A stretch of DNA of 11,231 nucleotides from Eubacteriales bacterium (GCA_029974855.1 JARKQO010000593.1:1-11231), one strand, 5' to 3'. Positions 1 to 6,179 are shown, counted from the stretch's first letter. The notes: a model not told the origin generated them from the sequence alone. A program made the numbers and translations.

Positions 1-747
1 GCGGACATCGACTATCTGCGCCGCAAGCAGCTCTCCCGGGAGGGGTGGCCCGAGGAGGATTCGCGCCCGCCCATCCCCTTTGCCGGGGACCCCCAGCGGG
101 AGCAGAGTATCGAGGGCGGATACACCATGCGCAACAGCGCCCGGCGGCTCTCCTACCAGGAGGTCCATGTGCCCGGGGAGGGGCCTGTGGGCCAGGGGAG
201 CCCCACGGCCCAGGCCGCCCAGGCCCTGCCGGGAGCCCAAAAGCAGAAGGAGGCCCAGGGGAAGAGTCCTGCGGGGATTACCCATAGGGAAAAGGGCCCG
301 GCAGGGAAGGAACCGGCAGCGGAGAAGCCGGTTGTCACAGCCGCTCCCAAGGGAGCGGAACCCGTACCGAAGGAGCCTGCTGAGGTACCCCCTCCAGAAG
401 CGCTCCCGGAAGCCCCTTCAGAGGAGTTCCCAGAAATGCCCCCGGAGGGAGCCCTGGAGGCCCTCGTGGAGGAAGCTTCGGAAGCATCCCCGGAAGGGGC
501 TTCACAAGCATCCCCGGAAACCGAAACGGTCCCGGAGGACTCCGCCACCCCCCAAAACGCCAAAGCCCAGCCCCATTCCCCCGCCTCCTTCCAGGCCCTG
601 ACCGGGAAGCTGGCCCCCCGGGCCGATGCTCCCGCCCCCAAGCTGGCCCATCTGGTGGGCCGAAGCAGCGAGCCTCCCGTCCAGGTGGACAACAAGGAAG
701 GCAAGATGGCCGCTTTGGTCCCCAAAACCCCAAATTCCAAGCGATGA
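1..747 (+). CDS. Unrecognised protein, 3' part, with long Pro/Ala/Glu-rich tail
   Basis: The reading frame is open from the first base, so the N-terminus lies outside the window and 248 codons plus a TGA stop are visible. I do not recognise the family. The first 65 or so residues are charged and may be the end of a folded domain (it contains YLRRKQLSREGWPEED). From about residue 67 the protein turns into a low-complexity, probably disordered tail rich in Pro, Ala, Glu and Lys, with an acidic stretch at about 120-180. That stretch contains a short repeat (ASPEGASQASPE) encoded by two copies of aagcatccccggaa at 482-495 and 506-519, exactly 8 codons apart. The last 45 residues are basic again (ending VPKTPNSKR). 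No transmembrane segment is visible. The ATPase gene starts 31 bp downstream with its own Shine-Dalgarno, so the two are probably co-transcribed and may work together (inference). Internal ATGs, for example at 127, are not taken as starts because the frame is open upstream with gene-like composition. Confidence 0.7.
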   Translation, partial: ADIDYLRRKQLSREGWPEEDSRPPIPFAGDPQREQSIEGGYTMRNSARRLSYQEVHVPGEGPVGQGSPTAQAAQALPGAQKQKEAQGKSPAGITHREKGPAGKEPAAEKPVVTAAPKGAEPVPKEPAEVPPPEALPEAPSEEFPEMPPEGALEALVEEASEASPEGASQASPETETVPEDSATPQNAKAQPHSPASFQALTGKLAPRADAPAPKLAHLVGRSSEPPVQVDNKEGKMAALVPKTPNSKR

Positions 748-778
748 ACCCTGGCGACTCCCCTAAGGAGGGCCCGGT

Positions 779-2077
779 ATGCAACACAAGAACGTACTCA
801 AGGGGCTCCAAATCTCCCGCACCATCCCCTACCGGGACCCGGACGCCCTGTTCGCCTTGGCGGGCACCGACGGCAACGGCCAGAGCGCTTACATGCCCAT
901 GGGCGATAACATCCTCAGCCGCCATATGCTGCTGCTGGGGGCTCCCGGCACAGGCAAGAGCAATTTCATGTCCCATATTCTGCGCAACGTGCGCGCCAAC
1001 CTCACAGAGGCCGACGTGATGGTGGTGCTGGACCCCGTGGGGGAATACCACAGCGCCTTCTACCAGCCCGGGGATATCGTCTTTTCCGACGATGCCCGCT
1101 CCAGCGGCGAAGAGGGGGAGGGCTATTGGAACCTGTACGCGGAGCTGTGCCAGGAAGGGCGCATCATGGAGGACGCCTCTGCCCTGTGCGATTTGCTCTT
1201 TGACGACCGGATCAGGGGGGCCGCCGAGCCCTTCTATGCCAACGCCGCCCGGGATCTCATGATGGCGCTGATCGTATACCTGTGCCGCCGGGGAGAAAAG
1301 GAGCTGCAAAACAACCTGGCCCTCCGGGAGCTCATTGACGGCTTCGACTTTGAGAGCATGCGCTCCATCCTGGAGCAGGAGCCGGACCTGCGGGCCCTGG
1401 CGGCCTATTTGAGCGACCCCGACAGCCCCGAGACCTTGGGGGTGGTGGCCGCGTTGCAGCAGGCCGCCCGGGAGCTGCTGCAAGGGCATTTCCGCCGGGA
1501 GGGGTCCTTGGGCATGCGGCCTTTGGTGCGGGGCAAGGGGGGCAAGGTCATCTTCGTGTGTTACGACGCGGCCCACGGCAACATGCTCCGCCCCCTCTAC
1601 GCCACCCTCATCGATTTGTGCATGCAGGAGGCTCTCAGCCGCACGGAGAACGAGGGAAACGTGTACCTGCTGCTGGACGGCATCGCGGGCTTTCCCCCCT
1701 TGCCCCACCTGGAGGACGCGTTGCTGCTGGGCCGGAGCAAGGGGCTCAAAATCATCCTGTCCGCCATGAGCGTCAGCCAGCTCCAGAACCGCTACGGGGC
1801 CGCAGTGGCCCAAAGCCTGGTGTGCTCCTTTGGCACCACCGTGGTGTTCCGCCTCCACGACCGGCTCAGCCGGGATTTTGTGAAGGGGCTCTACGGCCGC
1901 CACCGGGTGGTGGAAAGCTTCACCTCCTCGGTACAGGTGCGCAACATCATCGAACAGGTGATGGACCAATACATCATCGAGGACGAGGACATCACGGCCC
2001 TTCAAACCCACGAATGCCTTATCGCCACCATGCACTACCCGCCCTTCTGGTTCCGCCTGAAACCCTACGGCGGCTAA
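779..2077 (+). CDS. VirD4/TraD/TraG-like P-loop ATPase (orphan coupling-protein homologue)
   Basis: This 432-residue protein has the layout of the type IV coupling-protein ATPase core. Walker A is GAPGTGKS at residues 54-61. A strand with LDPVGEY (84-90) stands where coupling proteins usually have DPKGE. Walker B is VYLLLD at 295-300, followed by the TraD/TraG C-terminal signature region (LEDALLLGRSKGLKIIL, 311-327, then QLQNRYG). In the family these ATPases energise DNA or protein transfer through a membrane channel. Two features are odd. The usual acidic residue after Walker B (DE) is Gly301, so hydrolysis may be weak or use another residue. There is also no N-terminal membrane anchor, and the protein is shorter than the roughly 600 residues of typical conjugative coupling proteins. 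No relaxase, VirB4 or other transfer gene is nearby; the next gene is deoC. The start is supported by AAGGAGGG at 765-772, 6 nt before ATG. Family membership is fairly sure; a role in conjugation is doubtful. Confidence 0.85.
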   Translation: MQHKNVLKGLQISRTIPYRDPDALFALAGTDGNGQSAYMPMGDNILSRHMLLLGAPGTGKSNFMSHILRNVRANLTEADVMVVLDPVGEYHSAFYQPGDIVFSDDARSSGEEGEGYWNLYAELCQEGRIMEDASALCDLLFDDRIRGAAEPFYANAARDLMMALIVYLCRRGEKELQNNLALRELIDGFDFESMRSILEQEPDLRALAAYLSDPDSPETLGVVAALQQAARELLQGHFRREGSLGMRPLVRGKGGKVIFVCYDAAHGNMLRPLYATLIDLCMQEALSRTENEGNVYLLLDGIAGFPPLPHLEDALLLGRSKGLKIILSAMSVSQLQNRYGAAVAQSLVCSFGTTVVFRLHDRLSRDFVKGLYGRHRVVESFTSSVQVRNIIEQVMDQYIIEDEDITALQTHECLIATMHYPPFWFRLKPYGG

Positions 2078-2083
2078 GCCGCC
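2069..2083 (+). other. Perfect inverted repeat with the stop codon as its spacer
   Basis: GGCGGC-TAA-GCCGCC: 6-bp arms at 2069-2074 and 2078-2083 flank the TAA stop of the ATPase gene. In mRNA it could form a small GC hairpin just before the deoC Shine-Dalgarno (AAGGAGG, 2088-2094). No U-tract follows, so it is not a terminator. It might tune translation of deoC or mRNA stability, or be chance in GC-rich DNA. Confidence 0.35.
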
Positions 2084-2101
2084 TCAAAAGGAGGCCTTCC
2101 C

Positions 2102-2833
2102 ATGAGCATCACCCCCAAGGATATCGCCAAAATGCTGGACCACAGCACCCTACAGCCCAACCTGACCCAGGAGGACGTGCGCAAGGGCTGCGAAATCGCC
2201 CTGCGCTATGACACCGCCAGCGTCTGCGCCCGCCCCGGGGACATGCCCCTGGTGGCAAAGCTGCTTCAGGGCAGCGATGTGAAGGTTTGCACGGTGATCG
2301 GCTTTCCCCACGGCAACCACAAGCCGGAGATCAAGCTGGCGGAGGCGGAGGCGGCCCTGGGAGACGGCTGCCAGGAGCTGGACATGGTGCTGAACATCGG
2401 CAGGCTCATCGCCGGGGACGGGGAGTATGTGCAAGGGGAAATCCAGGCCATTTGCGACCTGGCACACAGCCGGGGCGCCAAGGTAAAGGTGATTCTGGAA
2501 ACCTGCTACCTGACGGACGAGCAAAAGACCCTGGCCTGCCAGCTGGCGGCCCGGGCCGGGGCCGACTGGGTGAAAACCAGCACCGGCTACGGCTCCGGGG
2601 GCTGCACCCTCCACGATTTGCGGCTGATGCGGGCCGCCGTGCCCCCCAGCGTCCAGGTGAAGGGCTCCGGCGGCATCCGGGATTTGGACACGGTGCTGGC
2701 GGCCCGGGCCATCGGGGCCACCCGCTGCGGCGTTTCCGCCACCGCGAAGATCATGGAGGAGGCCGAACGGCGCTACAGGGAAGGCACCTTGGCCGAGGCC
2801 ACGGATTTGAAGGAGATGGAGGGCGGGTACTGA
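2102..2833 (+). CDS. deoC: Deoxyribose-phosphate aldolase
   Basis: Cytoplasmic class I aldolase that splits 2-deoxy-D-ribose-5-phosphate into D-glyceraldehyde-3-phosphate and acetaldehyde, the last step of deoxynucleoside catabolism. The 243 residues fit a complete TIM-barrel DeoC; the E. coli enzyme is slightly longer at 259. Visible signatures are LDHSTL (12-17), the catalytic Asp94 in ELDMVLNIG, the Schiff-base Lys158 in VKTSTGYGSGG, and the second active-site Lys187 in VKGSGGIR. All three catalytic residues of the family are present, so it should be active. The ATG is preceded by AAGGAGG (2088-2094) with a 7-nt spacer. The gene lies 24 bp after the ATPase gene and is followed by an intrinsic terminator, so it looks like the last gene of that operon. 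None of the usual deo partners (phosphopentomutase, nucleoside phosphorylase, deaminase) is adjacent in this window. Confidence 0.97.
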   Translation: MSITPKDIAKMLDHSTLQPNLTQEDVRKGCEIALRYDTASVCARPGDMPLVAKLLQGSDVKVCTVIGFPHGNHKPEIKLAEAEAALGDGCQELDMVLNIGRLIAGDGEYVQGEIQAICDLAHSRGAKVKVILETCYLTDEQKTLACQLAARAGADWVKTSTGYGSGGCTLHDLRLMRAAVPPSVQVKGSGGIRDLDTVLAARAIGATRCGVSATAKIMEEAERRYREGTLAEATDLKEMEGGY

Positions 2834-2868
2834 GCCGCGCCATAGCCCATATCGTCTGGACAGCAAAA

Positions 2869-2909
2869 CCGGGGGCCTTCTCCTTGGAGAAAGCCCCCGG
2901 CATTTTTTT
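2869..2909 (+). terminator. Intrinsic terminator after deoC, probably bidirectional
   Basis: Arms at 2869-2883 and 2886-2900 (CCGGGGGC...GCCCCCGG) form a long GC-rich stem with one mismatched pair, followed by CATTTTTTT with seven T at 2903-2909. It ends the ATPase-deoC transcript. Read from the other strand the same hairpin is followed by TTTTG, so it may also stop the convergent VanW-family gene, whose stop codon is only 6 bp away. Confidence 0.9.
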
Positions 2910-2914
2910 GGCTG

Positions 2915-4093
2915 TCACATGTCCCGGAAAATCTGAATCGTCAGCACGCCCCGGCCGTCGCTCTCGGCCAAAATCCGCAGGGGGAACGGGTAGTCGTTGC
3001 GGAAAATCAGGTTGAGATTATTGGTGCCCACCGCCGCGTCCGCATGCTGGGGCAGGTACCGGGCGCTGCCGGGGCCATGGGGCCGGCGCTGCAGAATGGA
3101 GATCCCCGGAAGCTGGCGGATGGCGTTGTACATGGTGCTGCTGCTTTGGCAGGTGCCGCCCCCGGAGCCGATCTGGCTGCCCCCGGCCACCAGCACCGGG
3201 GCGGGGAAATATCCGTTGGATCTCTTATAGGGCCCTATCTGGGCGTTAAAATCCAGCTGCTCCCCGGGCTGGAGCACCCGGGTCATCAGCTCGCAGCTGC
3301 GCACGATGTTCTTGCAGCGGCCCTCGTTGCCTTCCGCTCCGGTGTTGTAGGCAAAATAGCTGGAGAAGGCCGCGATGGGGGTCTGGGTGCTCAAGGGCTC
3401 GATGGTGGGGGCCACCACGGTCAGGTCCGTCAGCTGCCGGGCGTCCACATAGCCATAGCTGCGCCAATAGTAAATCTTGGCAAACCCGTCCTCAAACCCG
3501 ATGATGGCGATTTTATTTCCCCCGCCCAGCACGATGGGATGGGTGTCCTCGCTGATCCGGGGGGTCTGGTAGACCCTGGCGTCCGCGATGAGGGTGGCCA
3601 CGAAGCCCATGGGCATCACCCCGTAGGGCGGGGTGGTGGCCGGGTCCAGCACCGCGCAGTTTTCGTCAATGCCGGTCCTGATGATGTACCCCACTTTTCC
3701 CTCATACTCCATCAGCACAAAGGAGGGGTACACCCGGTAGATGGTGATCTCCTCCCCCTTGGCCACCCAGCCCAGAACCTGGCTCTCGGTATCCTGGGCA
3801 TAGCGGATGGAGATGGCGGTGCCGGTGGAGGTCATCAGCTTGATCCTGGTGCGGTACAGGGGGGTCAGGCCCTGGATGCTGGGGGGGCCCAGGTCCTCCT
3901 GGCTGAAGGCGGCCACGATCTGCTCCTCGTCCACAGGCAGATCCTCCTCCGCCACGCCCTCCACGATGGCCTCCTCCAGCAGGGCCTTTTCCTCATTGAT
4001 ATCCCCCTGGAGGGTTTGGGCCCCGCCCCCCAGGGGCAAGGCAAACAGCATGCCGCACAGCAGCACACAAAGCAATCCTTTGATACGCATCAT
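2915..4093 (-). CDS. Secreted SH3b-VanW domain protein
   Basis: This is a 392-residue exported protein of the VanW family. Residues 1-25 form a signal peptide (basic start MMRIK, hydrophobic LLCVLLCGMLFALPLG, likely cleavage after GGGA). An acidic linker (about 30-70) follows. Two bacterial SH3-like segments come next, about 87-145 (ending GKVGYIIRTG) and 165-222 (ending SYGYVDARQL). The VanW domain covers about 240-390, with the hallmark GGGTCQSSSTMYNA at 310-323 and NDYPFPLRI near the end. VanW accompanies some vancomycin-resistance clusters, but the domain is widespread in Clostridia and its biochemical role is unknown; SH3b modules usually suggest contact with the cell wall. No van ligase or dehydrogenase is present, so no resistance is implied. 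Start choice: a GTG at 4103-4105 overlaps the Shine-Dalgarno AAGGAG (4105-4110) and cannot use it. The ATG at 4091-4093 has an 11-nt spacer, and a second ATG follows directly. Confidence 0.9.
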   Translation of the reverse strand: MMRIKGLLCVLLCGMLFALPLGGGAQTLQGDINEEKALLEEAIVEGVAEEDLPVDEEQIVAAFSQEDLGPPSIQGLTPLYRTRIKLMTSTGTAISIRYAQDTESQVLGWVAKGEEITIYRVYPSFVLMEYEGKVGYIIRTGIDENCAVLDPATTPPYGVMPMGFVATLIADARVYQTPRISEDTHPIVLGGGNKIAIIGFEDGFAKIYYWRSYGYVDARQLTDLTVVAPTIEPLSTQTPIAAFSSYFAYNTGAEGNEGRCKNIVRSCELMTRVLQPGEQLDFNAQIGPYKRSNGYFPAPVLVAGGSQIGSGGGTCQSSSTMYNAIRQLPGISILQRRPHGPGSARYLPQHADAAVGTNNLNLIFRNDYPFPLRILAESDGRGVLTIQIFRDM

Positions 4094-4104
4094 CCCACGT
4101 GTCA

Positions 4105-4110
4105 CTCCTT
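4105..4110 (-). promoter_or_regulatory. Shine-Dalgarno that decides the VanW-protein start
   Basis: On the minus strand AAGGAG ends at 4105, overlapping the first base of an in-frame GTG. The ATG at 4093, 11 nt further, is therefore the more likely start. Confidence 0.6.
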
Positions 4111-4129
4111 AGGGCGCGGTAGACCCCCT

Positions 4130-4153
4130 TCCGGGCGCCGGACAGCGCCCGGA
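4130..4153 (-). other. Hairpin in the 5' leader of the VanW-family gene
   Basis: A perfect 9-bp stem (minus strand TCCGGGCGC...GCGCCCGGA, arms 4145-4153 and 4130-4138) with a 6-nt loop lies between the predicted transcription start (about 4160) and the Shine-Dalgarno (4105-4110). No U-run follows, so it is not a terminator. It may affect mRNA stability or translation, or be an operator. No known riboswitch is recognised. Confidence 0.4.
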
Positions 4154-4166
4154 CCGCCGGGGTTCC

Positions 4167-4195
4167 ATTATATCACAATTCACGGCGGAACCCAA
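4167..4195 (-). promoter_or_regulatory. Promoter of the VanW-family gene
   Basis: On the minus strand, TTGGGT (4190-4195), a 17-bp spacer and a perfect TATAAT (4167-4172), with an extended TG one base upstream of the -10 (TGATATAAT). Transcription would start near 4160, giving a leader of about 67 nt that contains the hairpin at 4130-4153. Confidence 0.75.
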
Positions 4196-4204
4196 TTTCC
4201 CAGG

Positions 4205-4251
4205 AAAAATTTACAGGCAAGGGCGGAGCTGGACTGGGCCAGCCGCCGCCC
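4205..4251 (-). terminator. Possible weak terminator after the M42 peptidase gene
   Basis: Read on the minus strand, a GC-rich imperfect stem (about 4221-4251, one mismatch and one bulge) is followed after some 9 nt by AAATTTTT (4205-4212). The hairpin and U-rich stretch fit a terminator, but the gap before the T-run is long. Confidence 0.35.
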
Positions 4252-4266
4252 TCGTGACCGATTCCC

Positions 4267-5304
4267 TCACACCCCAAGATACCCCTTCAGGGTTTTGAGG
4301 GTGTTCAGCACCCCCTCCACGTGGCTTCGCTCGTACCCGTGGCTGGCGTACACCCCCGCCCCGATGAGCCCGTGGCGCACATCGTGCCCAGCCTGTAGGG
4401 TAGCCTCCACGTCGGAGCCGTAATGGGGGTACACGTCCACCGCATAGTCGGCCCCCTGGCTCTTGGCCGCGTCAATCAGCTTTCCCACCACCCGGTAGTC
4501 ATAGGGCCCGCCGGAATCCTTGGCGCAGATGGAGACCTGCCTTTCCGTGCATTGCAGCCCCTCCCCCACGCAGCCCATATCCACGCTGATGGCCTCGGTG
4601 ACCCCCTGGGGCACGGGGCCGGCGCCCCCATGGCCCACCTCCTCGTACACCGTCACATGGACCCACACCCGGCGGGCGGGGGTTGCGCCCTGATCCCGCA
4701 GGTACTTGGCCAGCCCCAGCAAAATGCCCACAGACAGCTTGTCGTCCAAAAAGCGGCTCTTGAGATAACCGGAGGGGGTCAATCGGGTGCGGGGGTCAAA
4801 GCAAATCACGTCCCCCACCTGGATCCCCAGGGCCCGGGTGGCCTCGGCGGTGGTCACGTCCTCGTCCAGCACTACCTCGGTGGTGTCAAAGCTACGCTTG
4901 GTATCGCCATAGCTTCCATTCACATGTACCGAGGCGTTCAGCAGCTGGAGGGTGCCCTCGTAGACCTTTCCCTCCCTGGTATACACCCGTGCGTTTTCCG
5001 TCTCCCCGTTTTCGGCCCGCATGCCCCCCAGGCTGGTCACCCGCAGGCGGCCATTGGCCTTCACCTCCGCCACCATGGCCCCCAAGGTATCCGCGTGGGC
5101 TTCCAGCAGCAGGCCGTCCTGGGCATCCGTTCCTCCCAAATCCACCAGCACGCCGCCCTTTTGGGTCAGGCGCGCCGGATAACCCAGGGCCTCAAAGGCC
5201 TGCCGCGTCCATTGGGCCGCTTTTTCCGTAAAGCCCGAGGGGCTGTCGATCCCCAGCAATGCCACCGTCTGCTCCACCGCGTACTGCGCGTATTCCCGCT
5301 CCAT
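4267..5304 (-). CDS. M42-family metallo-aminopeptidase
   Basis: This 345-residue cytoplasmic peptidase belongs to family M42 (glutamyl/deblocking aminopeptidase, FrvX/YsdC type), whose members form dodecameric tetrahedral shells with two metals per active site and trim peptides from the N-terminus. The full ligand and catalytic set is visible: His70 and Asp72 in EAHADTLG, Asp187 in SRFLDDKLSVG, the Glu221-Glu222 pair in YEEVGHGGAG, Asp242 in SVDMG, and the C-terminal His322 in ASHGYERSH. The length is normal for the family. Start: ATG at 5304 with GGGAGG (5314-5319) 9 nt upstream; the GGAGG immediately next to the ATG is too close. It has its own extended -10 promoter at 5346-5375 and is probably a single-gene unit. 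Substrate preference (Glu, Leu or other residues) cannot be told from the sequence, and older annotations sometimes mislabel this family as cellulases. Confidence 0.95.
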   Translation of the reverse strand: MEREYAQYAVEQTVALLGIDSPSGFTEKAAQWTRQAFEALGYPARLTQKGGVLVDLGGTDAQDGLLLEAHADTLGAMVAEVKANGRLRVTSLGGMRAENGETENARVYTREGKVYEGTLQLLNASVHVNGSYGDTKRSFDTTEVVLDEDVTTAEATRALGIQVGDVICFDPRTRLTPSGYLKSRFLDDKLSVGILLGLAKYLRDQGATPARRVWVHVTVYEEVGHGGAGPVPQGVTEAISVDMGCVGEGLQCTERQVSICAKDSGGPYDYRVVGKLIDAAKSQGADYAVDVYPHYGSDVEATLQAGHDVRHGLIGAGVYASHGYERSHVEGVLNTLKTLKGYLGV

Positions 5305-5345
5305 CCTCCGCCGCCTCCCATGATGCGTTTGTCTGTTCCCAGGGG

Positions 5346-5375
5346 ATTATACCACGGGCGCGGGGGGATTGCCAA
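5346..5375 (-). promoter_or_regulatory. Promoter of the M42 peptidase gene
   Basis: On the minus strand, TTGGCA (5370-5375), an 18-bp spacer and TATAAT (5346-5351), with an extended TG (TGGTATAAT). The predicted start is near 5339, about 35 nt before the ATG. Confidence 0.75.
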
Positions 5376-5390
5376 AGGGGAATGGATATG

Positions 5391-5415
5391 GCAAACCCGC
5401 CCCGGAGGGGGCGGG
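5391..5415 (-). terminator. Hairpin terminator after the Spo0A-C-like gene
   Basis: A perfect 8-bp GC stem (CCCGCCCC/GGGGCGGG, arms 5396-5403 and 5408-5415) with a 4-nt loop is followed on the minus strand by only TTTGC. It lies 24 bp past the stop codon and just upstream of the M42 promoter, the right place for a terminator, but the U-tract is short. Confidence 0.45.
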
Positions 5416-5438
5416 ATACGCGGGGGCCCTGTTGTGAA

Positions 5439-5702
5439 TTACGGCGCGAAATCACGCTGAAGCAGCTCGTCCACATGGCCCTGCCCGACCTGCCGGACCA
5501 TGTACGCGATCAGCTCGTCCGGGGTCGGAACCTCCCCGGCCTTCGGCATCCTGGCCCATTGGGCCCGCACCGCCGGGTCCGGATTTTCCATTCCCAGCCG
5601 TATGGCACGCTCTATCTCGCGGCGCACTTCCGCCGTGGTCATATGGTTCGCCGCCGCGATCCGTTCCAGGATATATCCATAGTCCTTTGCGTCTTTCGTC
5701 AT
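5439..5702 (-). CDS. Small Spo0A C-terminal-domain-like protein
   Basis: This 87-residue cytoplasmic protein resembles the second half of the Spo0A output (DNA-binding) domain. The pattern I-AAANHMTTAEVRREIERAI, then PTPDELIAYMV near the end, lines up by eye with the recognition-helix region and the PTNSEFIALVADKL ending of Spo0A. There is no receiver domain and no room for the full output domain, so it is not a master sporulation regulator. Similar stand-alone proteins occur in Clostridia and are annotated only by this domain. DNA binding is an inference. Start: ATG 5702 is preceded by GAGGG with a 5-nt spacer; an in-frame ATG at 5714 would add four residues (MRAA) with a poorly placed Shine-Dalgarno. 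It has its own promoter (5752-5780), a hairpin follows, and it is divergent from the XRE regulator at 5847. Confidence 0.75.
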   Translation of the reverse strand: MTKDAKDYGYILERIAAANHMTTAEVRREIERAIRLGMENPDPAVRAQWARMPKAGEVPTPDELIAYMVRQVGQGHVDELLQRDFAP

Positions 5703-5751
5703 AGCCGCCCTCATCCCTGCGCATAGATGGACAAGCCATCACGCATCCCAC

Positions 5752-5780
5752 AATATATTCTTATAATATCATATCAGCAA
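5752..5780 (-). promoter_or_regulatory. Promoter of the Spo0A-C-like gene
   Basis: On the minus strand, TTGCTG (5775-5780), a 17-bp spacer and TATATT (5752-5757), in an AT-rich island that contrasts with the surrounding GC-rich DNA. The predicted start is near 5745. It is back to back with the -10 of the divergent XRE gene (5817-5822), so one bound regulator could affect both. Confidence 0.55.
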
Positions 5781-5816
5781 GACCTGTTGCAACTACATTA
5801 ATGCCTTTGTGCACCC

Positions 5817-5822
5817 TATAAT
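5817..5822 (+). promoter_or_regulatory. -10 element of the first XRE gene
   Basis: A perfect TATAAT is present, but no good -35 is found at 16-18 bp; TTGCAA (5787-5792) is 24 bp away. The start would be near 5829, which makes the ATG at 5829 nearly leaderless and favours the ATG at 5847, which keeps a GAAGG Shine-Dalgarno. The weak -35 suggests an activator-dependent or weak promoter (inference). Confidence 0.5.
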
Positions 5823-5846
5823 CATTGCATGGAAGGCGGTAGTTGT

Positions 5847-6164
5847 ATGGATGTGCAGGAACGCATCAAAGCGTTGATGGAGGCAAAGGGATGGTCCGAA
5901 TACAGGCTGGCGAAGGAGGCGAATCTGCCCCAGTCCACCATTTCCCATTTATTCAAAAGGAATAACGCTCCCACTTTCCCCACCATCGAGGCCATATGCG
6001 GGGCTTTTGGCATTACCATGGGGCAGTTTTTCGCCGATGAGGGCGAGGCCGTGGCCCTTACGCCCCAGCAACGGGAACTGCTGCTGCTGTGGGGTTCTCT
6101 CTCCCAGGAGCAGCGCCAGCTTGTGAAAAGCATCATGGGGCATTTTCAGGGGAAATCGGGATGA
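5847..6164 (+). CDS. XRE-family transcriptional regulator 1
   Basis: This is a 105-residue cytoplasmic DNA-binding protein. Residues 4-62 are a Cro/C1-type helix-turn-helix domain: helix 2 about 17-25 (SEYRLAKEA), recognition helix about 28-36 (PQSTISHLF), then PTFPTIEAICGAFGITMGQFF, the typical end of the fold. Residues 71-100 (LTPQQRELLLLWGSLSQEQRQLV...) form an amphipathic helical tail, as in many small Clostridial regulators of this type, and probably mediate dimerisation. The start at 5847 is chosen over the in-frame ATG at 5829 because the predicted transcript begins near 5829 and GAAGG lies 10 nt before 5847. It heads a run of three small regulators on the same strand, and the next starts about 75 bp downstream behind two operator-like repeats. 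Target genes are unknown; the divergent Spo0A-C-like gene is a natural candidate. Confidence 0.85.
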   Translation: MDVQERIKALMEAKGWSEYRLAKEANLPQSTISHLFKRNNAPTFPTIEAICGAFGITMGQFFADEGEAVALTPQQRELLLLWGSLSQEQRQLVKSIMGHFQGKSG

Positions 6165-6179
6165 TCCCCATCCAATAAT

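Noticed and set aside
335..2035. A 566-codon open frame on the minus strand opposite the first two genes
   Set aside because: It is the antisense shadow of two GC-rich genes: the predicted protein is rich in His, Gly, Gln and Pro without any family motif, and it crosses the boundary between two well-supported plus-strand genes.
779..2077. Reading this locus as part of a conjugative element
   Set aside because: Only the coupling-type ATPase is present; no relaxase, VirB4, lytic transglycosylase, integrase or origin of transfer is seen in the window, and the neighbours are metabolic. Sequence to the left could change this.
2915..4093. Vancomycin resistance because of the VanW domain
   Set aside because: VanW alone does not confer resistance, and no D-Ala-D-Lac or D-Ala-D-Ser ligase, dehydrogenase or VanXY gene is present.
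4091..4105. GTG at 4105 as start of the VanW-family gene
   Set aside because: The GTG overlaps the AAGGAG it would need. The ATG at 4093 is spaced correctly and directly begins a good signal peptide.
3044..5460. Two long plus-strand open frames (3044-4423 and 4423-5460) opposite the VanW and M42 genes
   Set aside because: The minus strand encodes recognisable full-length proteins with promoters and Shine-Dalgarno sites. The plus-strand frames have His/Gly-rich shadow composition.
5696..5702. TCGTCAT, identical to one arm of operator O1, at the start codon of the Spo0A-C-like gene
   Set aside because: It is only a half-site without a matching second arm, and it falls on the codons for Met-Thr-Lys. 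Most likely chance.
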